This document shows, in pieces, positions 7,405 to 14,293 of a stretch of DNA of 16,996 bases. A program made the position numbers and the translations under genes. This DNA comes from Victivallales bacterium (lineage in GTDB: Bacteria; Verrucomicrobiota; Lentisphaeria; Oligosphaerales; Oligosphaeraceae). The DNA lies in assembly GCA_017964325.1 (NCBI GenBank), contig JAGCSE010000118.1, positions 1 through 16,996 of the forward strand. Reading direction: 5' to 3'. Below the pieces are notes generated by a model, which saw nothing but the letters and a program-made list of their open reading frames with translations, was not told where the DNA came from and searched no databases. Position 1 is the stretch's first letter. Each line of letters starts with the position of its first letter.

Positions 7405-9069
7405 TTACTTGTTTGGCGAGGGTAGGGGGACTTCGATTTTCCAGATTCCCCAGTGGAGGTTTCGATTGGAACGGAAATAGATTGAGTTGCCGTCGGGGGC
7501 CCAGATGGGCATGTCGTCCATGGCCAGCGATGAGGTTACTTGAGTAAGGTTGGAGCCGTCTGCATCCATGATCCAGATGTCGTAATCATCTTGAGATTCG
7601 GGACTTTTGTTATTTGACGATATGGCGATGCGCTTGCCGTCAGGCGACCAGGCGGGGTGCTTGAAGGATGCAAGGCTGTTTTGGGGCGAGAGCTGTTTCT
7701 GGAGGGAGCCGTTGGAGTCGATTGTCCAGATGGCGGAAGGGACCCCTTTCTGGAAGGCGATGTGGCGACCGTTTGGAGCCCAGGCGGGATATTCTCCGTC
7801 GCAGAAATATTCAGGGATGATATGTTTGTTTTCATTGAGTGGGCAAGACCAGATTTGCGGTTGGTTTGCGACGTCTGGTATATGAACGGTCAGGAGGGTT
7901 TTGTCGCCGTCAGGGCTGATTTTGGTGGCGAGGATGGCGAGTTCGGTTGAATGGACGAGATGGAGCCTTGGCGCGGCGTCACCTTTTAGGTTGTATTTCC
8001 AGAGGTCGAGTCTTCCTGTCCTGTTGGATGCGAAGAAGATACGGCTTCCGTCGGTTGTTGGGGCGATGTCGATGTCGCCTTTTGTTAGGCGGCGTATTTT
8101 TGGGGGGATTTTGAGGGGGATGATGACGAGTTGCGCCTCGTACTTAGGTGGTTCATGCGACGGTTCCGTGAGGATGGAAAGAAGCAGTGAGAGCACGGAA
8201 AAGCCGGATGGCTTCAACTGTGCTTCCAGAAGAGCGGAGAGCAGATGCGGCGTCATGCCGATGTTTCCTTTTGTAAGGAAATCCTGCATTTTTCCTATGT
8301 CAAAGGGAGATTCATATCCTGTTGATTTCTGCTGTGTTGTCGCGATAGCTGGGTTGAGGCTTCGCAAAAACTGCGGCAGCATGGAGAAAACGGTGGGGCG
8401 TTTTTCCACGAGGACTGATGCCAGGAGTTCGTTGTTTCCTGGCATTCGTTCAAAGTTGAGGATTTGAAGTCTCTCTCCAAATAATAGGACAATGGGAATC
8501 GGCTGTCTGTTCCCTGGTTCGGCGGTGTTTTTTTCAGTTTTGATGGTATCGGGGCAGAGTGTTGCGCGGCCATATTTGGCAGGTTTGATTGACCAGTTTT
8601 GGAAGCCTGTTTTTTGCGACAGGAGTTCTGCATAGATTACTTGGCTGTGGGTTGCAGGCGAAAATGTGATATCCTTTTTCTTATAACCTGCCTTTTGGAA
8701 GGAAATTATGGCATTTTCCTGATTGGCGGGCAATTCGAAGGAAAGGGTAGTCTTGCCGATGCGGTTGCCATTAAGGAACACGTCGGCTTCAGGCGGCGTG
8801 CTGCTCGCCTTGAACTTGCGGTTCAAGACGATGTTCAGCTCCGAAGGAGACGAAAAGGTAACGGTTTGTTCAACAGGAATGCATTCAGATTTTGAAATCG
8901 CTAGTTTTTTAGATGAAAAAGGATAGACTGAGAGCTTGAAATTGGAAGCACTCATCGTCGTTTCGTCAACTTTCACCTCCGCTCGCGGAGGGGTGATGTT
9001 GACAGTGATTGTGCGGCATCCCGCCAGAAGGAGGATGGCCAGCAATAGGATGGGAAGGAATCGTGTCAT
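7405..9069 (-). CDS. Lipoprotein with PEGA-like domains and a TolB-like (PD40) beta-propeller
   Basis: 554-aa exported lipoprotein. A clear type II signal peptide ends in LLAGC with C18 as the lipidated residue. Residues 21-82 and 86-150 are two PEGA-like modules; the second, with TPPEADVFLNGNRIGKTT, is the clearer. A middle section (150-330) is not recognised. The C-terminus carries five PD40/WD40-like blades, with ASNRTGRLDLW (347-357), ISPDGDK, YPAWAPNGRHIAF, HPAWSPDGKRIA, DIWIMDADGSNLTQVT and PIWAPDGNSIYFRSN. This blade type is that of TolB and related periplasmic propellers. It is the first gene after the divergent promoter, opposite rsmA-tolQRA, so a Tol-related role at the outer membrane or peptidoglycan is plausible. 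The PEGA front makes it different from classical TolB. No Shine-Dalgarno is visible at the ATG. Confidence 0.85.
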   Translation of the reverse strand: MTRFLPILLLAILLLAGCRTITVNITPPRAEVKVDETTMSASNFKLSVYPFSSKKLAISKSECIPVEQTVTFSSPSELNIVLNRKFKASSTPPEADVFLNGNRIGKTTLSFELPANQENAIISFQKAGYKKKDITFSPATHSQVIYAELLSQKTGFQNWSIKPAKYGRATLCPDTIKTEKNTAEPGNRQPIPIVLLFGERLQILNFERMPGNNELLASVLVEKRPTVFSMLPQFLRSLNPAIATTQQKSTGYESPFDIGKMQDFLTKGNIGMTPHLLSALLEAQLKPSGFSVLSLLLSILTEPSHEPPKYEAQLVIIPLKIPPKIRRLTKGDIDIAPTTDGSRIFFASNRTGRLDLWKYNLKGDAAPRLHLVHSTELAILATKISPDGDKTLLTVHIPDVANQPQIWSCPLNENKHIIPEYFCDGEYPAWAPNGRHIAFQKGVPSAIWTIDSNGSLQKQLSPQNSLASFKHPAWSPDGKRIAISSNNKSPESQDDYDIWIMDADGSNLTQVTSSLAMDDMPIWAPDGNSIYFRSNRNLHWGIWKIEVPLPSPNK

Positions 9070-9114
9070 TCTATGGTTTGTAATGAATGGACAAAGCGGA
9101 ACGTTAAACTAAAT

Positions 9115-9143
9115 AATATAACAATTGCGATGGAAATAAACAA
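9115..9143 (-). promoter_or_regulatory. Candidate sigma-70 promoter for the minus-strand operon
   Basis: Read on the minus strand: TTGTTT (complement of 9138-9143), a 17-bp spacer, then TATATT (complement of 9115-9120). The -10 matches the consensus at five of six positions and the -35 at three of six. It lies about 45 bp before the ATG of the propeller lipoprotein, in the 236-bp AT-rich divergent gap, and would drive the run towards fhs. Confidence 0.5.
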
Positions 9144-9212
9144 GAATTCCCCGAAAATAGGCCTTCGAAGTTGTGTATATGCGCAGATTCGGCGGAAAAG
9201 ACGTTGTTTTTA

Positions 9213-9241
9213 TTGGCAGGTTTGCTTGTTGCCATTACATT
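9213..9241 (+). promoter_or_regulatory. Candidate promoter and overlapping dyad for rsmA-tolQRA
   Basis: TTGGCA (9213-9218), a 17-bp spacer and TACATT (9236-9241) form a plausible sigma-70 promoter about 65 bp before rsmA. A dyad TGGCA-N11-TGCCA (9214-9218 and 9230-9234) overlaps the -35 and the spacer, a position where a regulator could occlude polymerase. No regulator is identified. The rest of the divergent gap (9070-9305) shows no gene. Confidence 0.4.
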
Positions 9242-9305
9242 ATGTAAAAAGCGGGGGCATGGATTTTGCCATCGAGGTGAAAAAAGAGTGCAGAGGACAA
9301 TGTAG

Positions 9306-10133
9306 ATGAACAAAAGCGAGCTGTTGGCATTAATGGAACGTCTGGAGATTCATCCCAGCCGAAGGCTGGGGCAGAATTTCCTGATGGATCCGAACATGCT
9401 GGATTCATTGGTGCGGATTGCGGGCGTTGCGGCCGGCGATTCGGTGTTGGAAGTAGGGCCAGGCACGGGTGTTCTGACGGAGCGTATGCTGTCGGCTGGA
9501 GCACGTGTGCAGGCTGTCGAGCTGGACCACCGCCTGGCCCAGTATCTTCGCGAGGAGCGATTCAAGGGAGTGGACGGTTTTTCGCTTCTGGAGGCGGATG
9601 CGTGCAAGACGGACTTTGACGAACTGATGGGGGAGTCACCGTTCCGTTGCATTGCGAATCTTCCGTATAGTTGCAGTTCGCAACTACTTGCATCGCTTTC
9701 CGGCATGAGGAATCCACCACAGGACATCCATGTGCTGTTGCAGAAGGAGATGGCGGACCGTCTGGTCGCGAAGTCGGGCACGAAGGAATACGGCGTGCTG
9801 ACGGTGCGGCTCGGGCTGCTGTATGAAATTTCGGTGATGAAGACGATTCCGAAGAACGTGTTTTTCCCGCCTCCAGAGGTGACGAGCGCGTTCGTGCGGA
9901 TGAAATTGCGGGCGGAAAGGCCGTCCCGCGAAATATTTGCATCCGTGTCTCATGTGGCGGGGCTGGCGTTTTCGCAACGGCGCAAGAAATCGTGCCGGAT
10001 GCTGGAGCCTGAATACGGGGCGGAACGGGTTGCGGCGGCGTTCGCGGCTGCGGGGCTGCCGGAGGATGTGCGGGCAGACGGCATAACGCCGAAGGCGTAT
10101 GTTCGCCTGGGGATGGAGCTGATGAGCAAGTGA
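9306..10133 (+). CDS. rsmA: 16S rRNA adenine dimethyltransferase RsmA (KsgA)
   Basis: Dimethylates the two adjacent adenines of the 3'-terminal helix 45 loop of 16S rRNA using SAM, a late step in 30S assembly. The 275-aa product has the usual length. Motifs: LGQNFL (21-26), SAM-binding motif I LEVGPGTG (48-55), motif IV NLPY (118-121) that contacts the target adenine, and FFPPPEVTSAFV. The C-terminal SQRRKKS with the small helical domain is also typical. The start is supported by AGAGGA (9292-9297) eight bases before the ATG. It is the first gene of the plus-strand run, 20 bp before tolQ. That linkage to a Tol cluster is unusual compared with the familiar pdxA-ksgA order of enterics. Confidence 0.96.
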   Translation: MNKSELLALMERLEIHPSRRLGQNFLMDPNMLDSLVRIAGVAAGDSVLEVGPGTGVLTERMLSAGARVQAVELDHRLAQYLREERFKGVDGFSLLEADACKTDFDELMGESPFRCIANLPYSCSSQLLASLSGMRNPPQDIHVLLQKEMADRLVAKSGTKEYGVLTVRLGLLYEISVMKTIPKNVFFPPPEVTSAFVRMKLRAERPSREIFASVSHVAGLAFSQRRKKSCRMLEPEYGAERVAAAFAAAGLPEDVRADGITPKAYVRLGMELMSK

Positions 10134-10153
10134 CGTAATTGGAGTTAGTTGAG

Positions 10154-10876
10154 ATGTCAGAAATATTTGGAATATTAAAGAATGCGTTTTTTCAGAGCGA
10201 TGTCATTGGACGTGGCATTGTGATTCTTCTTGGAATGGCGAGTGTTGCATCATGGTCGATCATGCTTTATAAAGGCGGTCAGGTGATGGCGTTACGGAAA
10301 TCTGTGCAGGATTTCATCAGAGATTTCGACAGGCAGCGGTCCGCATTGGCGCTTGGATATCGTCTTGATCCGAATGCAGGGCCGTTGCAGGCCGTTTGCG
10401 AGGCGGGTTTTGATGCCTTGAAGGAAATTCTTGGCGTGGCCAGTAGTGCAAGCCTGCAGTTTGACCGTCTGCCGAGAGCGTTGACATCCGCGGAGTTGGA
10501 GAAAATCCGCACGTCCATGATGCGCAGTCTGAACATCCAGCGGATGATGATGCTGGACACGATGGTGGTGCTGTCAACGATTGTCTCGCTGTCGCCGTTC
10601 TGCGGTCTGTTCGGCACGGTGTGGGGCGTGATGATGACGTTTGTGCAGTTGGCGGCGCAGCAGGGGAAGAAGGCGGATTTGGGGCAATTGGCGCCTGGCG
10701 TCAGCGGCGCGTTGCTGACAACCGTCGTCGGTTTGCTGGTGGCTATTCCTTCTGTGTTTGGCAACAACATGATTATGAGCATGATAGATAAGACGTGCAT
10801 GGACATGGACACGTTTGTGGATCTGTTCTTGGCGAGTCTGCGTTTGGAGAAGGTTGAGAGCCAGCAGGAGGCCTGA
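10154..10876 (+). CDS. tolQ: TolQ/ExbB/MotA-family proton channel subunit
   Basis: 240-aa inner-membrane protein that with TolR/ExbD forms a proton-driven motor energising a TolA/TonB-type protein. Three transmembrane helices are visible, near residues 19-39, 134-164 and 183-205. The conserved MotA/ExbB block is SPFCGLFGTVWGVMMTF, followed by GVSGALLTTVVGLLVAIP, with the conserved Thr pair in helix 3. The large cytoplasmic loop between helices 1 and 2 is as expected. The ATG at 10154 is preferred because GGAG (10141-10144) lies nine bases upstream; the TTG at 10139 would be an unsupported earlier start. It starts 20 bp after rsmA and ends 4 bp before tolR. TolQ and ExbB cannot be firmly separated by sequence alone; the adjacent TolA-like gene is compatible with either. 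Confidence 0.9.
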   Translation: MSEIFGILKNAFFQSDVIGRGIVILLGMASVASWSIMLYKGGQVMALRKSVQDFIRDFDRQRSALALGYRLDPNAGPLQAVCEAGFDALKEILGVASSASLQFDRLPRALTSAELEKIRTSMMRSLNIQRMMMLDTMVVLSTIVSLSPFCGLFGTVWGVMMTFVQLAAQQGKKADLGQLAPGVSGALLTTVVGLLVAIPSVFGNNMIMSMIDKTCMDMDTFVDLFLASLRLEKVESQQEA

Positions 10877-10880
10877 CGCA

Positions 10881-11297
10881 ATGACGAGCGGAAAATACAA
10901 TTCTGTGAACGGTACCATCGGGACGATTGACATCACGCCGCTGATGGATTTGACGTTCATGCTGCTGATTATCTTCATCATCACTGTCCCCGCATTGGAG
11001 TTCACAACGGAAGTTTCTCCGCCGGAGATGAATACGACTGTGACGCTGGACGAAATCAACAATAAGGTGATGCTGACGATGAATGAAAAGGGTGAAGTCC
11101 AGCTCAATGAGCGGACGATTGCCATGAGTGCTCTCGAAGAGGAGCTTTCGGCTGTGTTCAAGGCGCAGCCTGACATGGCGTTGTTGATTATGGCGGACGG
11201 TACACGACCGTATGAAGACGTCATCGCGTTGCATCGGGCGGCGGGGCATGTCGGCATCAAGAATGTCCATCTTGTGACGACGGCGGAAGGCGACTGA
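10881..11297 (+). CDS. tolR: TolR/ExbD-family protein
   Basis: 138-aa single-pass protein, partner of TolQ in the proton motor. The short cytoplasmic N-terminus leads into the helix DITPLMDLTFMLLIIFIIT. D23 in this helix corresponds to the essential protonatable aspartate of TolR/ExbD. A small periplasmic domain follows, with an MNEKGEVQLN strand and the terminal LIMADGTRPYEDVIALH motif of the family. The start is well fixed: AGGAGG at 10866-10871, nine bases before the ATG. This site lies inside the end of tolQ, so the two are translationally linked. Length is typical. The next gene follows after 90 bp. Confidence 0.92.
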   Translation: MTSGKYNSVNGTIGTIDITPLMDLTFMLLIIFIITVPALEFTTEVSPPEMNTTVTLDEINNKVMLTMNEKGEVQLNERTIAMSALEEELSAVFKAQPDMALLIMADGTRPYEDVIALHRAAGHVGIKNVHLVTTAEGD

Positions 11298-11387
11298 ACA
11301 GCCCAATAGGATGGGCCGAATGTCCGTTAAGATTATTGGAACAATTTGTTAAAAAGCAAGTTAAATGAGGAAAGAGGGATAAGAGCC

Positions 11388-12287
11388 ATGACGAAAGCGA
11401 CGGTAGAAATAAACAGGTCATTGAACAAGACATTGACGATATTGGTCAGTGCGTGCGTTCATGCGGCGCTGATGGTCGGAATCTGTTGTTCTGCTTCCGT
11501 GACGGAGAAGAAGCCGGAACCGATGGTGGTAAAATTGATTGAGCTGAAGCCAGTAAAGCAGCAGCCTCCGTCACCGCCTTCGCCGCCAGTTTCTAAACCG
11601 CAGCCGAAGCCTGAACCGAAGCCGCAGCCGAAGCCTGAACCGAAGCCGCAGCCGAAGCCTGAACCGAAGCCGCAGCCGAAGCCTGAACCGAAGCCGCAGC
11701 CGAAGCCGCAACCACCAAAACCGACGCCCGCCGTCGTCAAAGACAACAAGCCGAAGCCCGAAGTGAAGCCTACCAAGACGTTGACTCCGCAGGAACAACG
11801 GAGGCAGAGTTTGCAGCAGCGTCTGGCAGAAGCCAAGACTCAGGAGATGAAAGATCAACCGCAACCGCAGCCCAGGCGGCCTGTGCCGCAGCCACGTACG
11901 CCGAGTGCTGATGATTTGAAAAGAAAATTTTCAAGCAAGCTTTCCAATCCACAGGATTTGAATCTCTTTGCATCTCTCCAGACAACGCAGACGGAAGCGG
12001 TGACGGATGACTATGCCCAGAAATATGTGTATCATGTCTTTTACGACCTTTGGCGTCCGAATCGTGCGGGCATGACGAATCCGAATCCAAGTCCTGTCAC
12101 GATAGCGTTCCGCGTGTTCCCAAGTGGGAAGATTTCAAATATTCGCATCCAAACTCCGTCTAATGAGCCTGTTATGAACAACATGGTGAATGCTTTGATT
12201 CGTCAGAACATCCAGTTGACCTCTTTCAGTGAAGCGGGCATAACACGTTCGTATTTGGATATTACTGTTACTTTGGGTACAAAATAA
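11388..12287 (+). CDS. TolA/TonB-like energy transducer with Pro-Lys repeat
   Basis: 299-aa periplasm-spanning protein anchored by one N-terminal transmembrane segment (about residues 13-35, LTILVSACVHAALMVGICC). A proline-rich rod (57-125) built on the eight-residue unit QPKPEPKP follows, as in TonB, then a charged Gln/Pro linker. The C-terminal TonB/TolA-type domain (about 207-297) contains VTIAFRVFPSGKISNIRI and ends in SYLDITVTLG. In the family this domain contacts outer-membrane partners. The start at 11388 has GAGGG nine bases upstream; a TTG 14 codons earlier is not supported. The Pro-Lys rod looks like TonB, while the genomic order Q-R-A and the C-terminal helix-strand layout resemble TolA/TonB hybrids of non-proteobacteria. 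I leave the symbol open. No Pal gene is in the window. Confidence 0.86.
   Translation: MTKATVEINRSLNKTLTILVSACVHAALMVGICCSASVTEKKPEPMVVKLIELKPVKQQPPSPPSPPVSKPQPKPEPKPQPKPEPKPQPKPEPKPQPKPEPKPQPKPQPPKPTPAVVKDNKPKPEVKPTKTLTPQEQRRQSLQQRLAEAKTQEMKDQPQPQPRRPVPQPRTPSADDLKRKFSSKLSNPQDLNLFASLQTTQTEAVTDDYAQKYVYHVFYDLWRPNRAGMTNPNPSPVTIAFRVFPSGKISNIRIQTPSNEPVMNNMVNALIRQNIQLTSFSEAGITRSYLDITVTLGTK
11601..11708 (+). repeat. 24-bp tandem repeat coding the QPKPEPKP rod
   Basis: Four copies of a 24-bp unit run end to end (11601-11624, 11625-11648, 11649-11672, 11673-11696) without a mismatch, followed by a half copy to 11708 that differs in its last base. The unit encodes QPKPEPKP. Because 24 is a multiple of 3, gain or loss of copies would change rod length by eight residues without a frameshift. 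The exact identity at synonymous sites points to recent expansion. Confidence 0.93.
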
Positions 12288-12302
12288 TAATATTGGTATA
12301 TA
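12273..12302 (+). promoter_or_regulatory. Candidate extended -10 promoter for the GH10-like gene
   Basis: TTGGGT (12273-12278), an 18-bp AT-rich spacer and TATATA (12297-12302), preceded by TGG, which fits a TGn extended -10 element. It lies at the end of the TolA-like gene and in the 42-bp gap before the GH10-like gene. It would allow the last two genes to be expressed separately from rsmA-tolQRA. Confidence 0.38.
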
Positions 12303-12329
12303 TAAAGACATACGTCAGGGAGACAATCC

Positions 12330-14237
12330 ATGCCGACGATAGCACGAAAAAGTCTGATATGTCTGTTAATGATAGTTGCTTGTGCGTTTTTGCAGGCGCA
12401 GGAGGCGGCCAAATGGGAACAGGCCATTGAGAATGGCGACTTTTCCGCAGAGGATGCGATGTCGGGCTGGGCGATGCGCGGCGACCAGCTCGGTTCATTC
12501 CAACTGGTCAAGCCGCAGGATGAAGGGGCGTTGCCGATTCTGGCGATCACGGTGGAGAAAACCTCCGCCCGCGCATGGACGATGGAGCTGTGGCAGAGCG
12601 TGAAGAAGGTCGTCGAGAAGGGGACCACGATGTACATCAGCTTCGACTACAAGATGACCCCTGGCTACAGTTTCCAGTTCTACTGGCAGCAGGAGACGCC
12701 GCCGTGGCCGAAACTGCTGTCGCTGCGGCTGACGGAACCGACTGAGGAATGGCGGACGGTGCGGGTGGCCGTGCCCGTCCATACGAAATTTGCCGCCGAG
12801 CAGACGGCGTTCTCCTTCCATCTTGCGGAAAAAATCGGTGTTTTGCAACTGCGGCGTATTTCTGCGCAAATTGTTCCTGCCGCTGTAGATGCAGGTGGAT
12901 TGGAGACGAATGTGACGGCCGTTTTGGGCGGTGACTTCCATGACAACGAATGGCGCGAGCAGGTTGTCGCAAGATTGGAGAAGGAGCGCAAGGCTCCCGT
13001 GAAAGTGGTTGTCCACAAGGGGGATGGCGTGGTAAAAGATGCGACGGTGACGTTGTCGCAGTTCCGTCGTCCGTTCAAGCTCGGCGTGGAGTGCAGAGGG
13101 GCTTTGCTGAAGCCAGAAATGCTTGGAAAAGCGAGTCTCCGTGCATTAAACGAACGCTTTAGGGCGAATCGTGCACGGCTTCCGTTGTATAAGCAGAAGG
13201 TTTTGGAAAACAATTTGTTTGGTTTTGTGACGTTTACGGATGTCCTGAATTGGCGTGAACAGGAGCAGTGGGGCAAGTCCGTGGATACGGAACTTATTCA
13301 AATGGTGCGAGATGCGGATATGTCTGTCCATGGTCGTGCATTGTTCTGCCCGACGAGGACGAGTCTTCCCGACGCACTGCGCGAGAAAAATGGCGACGTT
13401 CTGCGTGATGCGGTGTTGGCGCATGTAAAGCAAATGTGCCAGCGTCATCAGGATACGGTGTCAACGTGGGAAGTCGTGCGCGGCGGTGCTGATTATAATG
13501 AATTATATAAGGTAATAGGGCTTGAGAGCCTGTCGCAGTGTTTCCAGACGGCGCGTGAGAGCGAACCGAAGGCGAAATTGATGCTGTGTGATATGCAGGC
13601 GTTGACGGCGATTTCCGAAGACCCGTTGCTGGATATGCTTGAATTGACGGATTGGCTAATCAATACGTGCGGCGTGAAAATCGACGGGCTGGTATTGAGC
13701 GCGAATCTGCGGCGGCTGGACGTTGGCCCGCAGTCGATGGAGAAGCGTTTGGAGCGGATAGCGTCGCAGTTGGCGGACATTCCGATTCATATCAGCGGCC
13801 TTGCCGTGAACGCGGAGGACGAAGAACTTCAGGGCGGTATGTTGCGCGATTACATGCTGTTGTTCTATTCGTTGCAGTCGGTGGCAAGCGTGTCACTCGG
13901 CGAATTGTGGGATCCTGTGTTGACGAATTCGAAGATGGGATATTATCATGCTGATTTCACGGAACATCCGTCATTGGGCATCATTCGGAAGCTCATGGAT
14001 GAAGACTGGAAGACTGTCGTGAATTTGACGACGGATGCAGAAGGGAACGCCATTTCGTCCTGCTTTGTCGGCGATTATGAAGTGACGGTTTCCGTGGAAG
14101 GCGAAGGAGAACGCCAGTTCATGTTCGCACTGCCGCCGCTGAAAGGTCGCGCCGAAGGCGGCGATGTGAAGAAGCGTGACGGCGTAACGATTACGCACGG
14201 CAAGAATGAAACGGTCATCGACGTGGTAATTGAATAG
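12330..14237 (+). CDS. Secreted GH10 (xylanase-fold)-like protein, probable pseudoenzyme
   Basis: 635 aa, exported: MPTIARKSLI then a hydrophobic run. IVAC at 15-18 could be a lipobox, or a signal peptidase I site could lie near residue 23. Residues 30-182 resemble a CBM4/9-type carbohydrate-binding module ('NGDF', then 'W' and beta-strand pattern). Residues 205-260 match the Ig-like strand region that precedes many GH10 domains. Residues 250-560 follow the GH10 barrel order, and 565-635 form the 'GDYEVTV' tail seen on such proteins in PVC bacteria. However, the acid/base motif WDVVNE reads WEVVRG (G385), and the nucleophile motif T-E-F/L-D reads SGLA (G490). The RGH block reads HGR. It is probably non-hydrolytic, perhaps a glycan-binding or structural protein. 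AGGGAG sits seven bases before the ATG. The family call is by eye. Confidence 0.72.
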   Translation: MPTIARKSLICLLMIVACAFLQAQEAAKWEQAIENGDFSAEDAMSGWAMRGDQLGSFQLVKPQDEGALPILAITVEKTSARAWTMELWQSVKKVVEKGTTMYISFDYKMTPGYSFQFYWQQETPPWPKLLSLRLTEPTEEWRTVRVAVPVHTKFAAEQTAFSFHLAEKIGVLQLRRISAQIVPAAVDAGGLETNVTAVLGGDFHDNEWREQVVARLEKERKAPVKVVVHKGDGVVKDATVTLSQFRRPFKLGVECRGALLKPEMLGKASLRALNERFRANRARLPLYKQKVLENNLFGFVTFTDVLNWREQEQWGKSVDTELIQMVRDADMSVHGRALFCPTRTSLPDALREKNGDVLRDAVLAHVKQMCQRHQDTVSTWEVVRGGADYNELYKVIGLESLSQCFQTARESEPKAKLMLCDMQALTAISEDPLLDMLELTDWLINTCGVKIDGLVLSANLRRLDVGPQSMEKRLERIASQLADIPIHISGLAVNAEDEELQGGMLRDYMLLFYSLQSVASVSLGELWDPVLTNSKMGYYHADFTEHPSLGIIRKLMDEDWKTVVNLTTDAEGNAISSCFVGDYEVTVSVEGEGERQFMFALPPLKGRAEGGDVKKRDGVTITHGKNETVIDVVIE

Positions 14238-14293
14238 ACGCTGGTGTTGAACTGTGAAAGACATTGAAACAGGCACGTACAGGTAGGACATCG

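Noticed and set aside
9073..9313. Two short overlapping frames in the divergent gap (plus 9073-9309, minus 9104-9313)
   Set aside because: No ribosome binding site, they cover both candidate promoters and overlap each other and the rsmA start. The gap reads better as a regulatory region.
11301..11316. Small hairpin GCCCA-loop-TGGGC in the tolR-tolA gap
   Set aside because: Only five base pairs and no T-run afterwards. Not enough to call a terminator or attenuator.
11459..11864. Minus-strand frames with Gly-Phe-Gly-Cys or Arg-Leu repeats opposite the TolA-like gene
   Set aside because: The repeats are the reverse complement of the Pro-Lys coding repeat. They look like structural proteins only by reflection.
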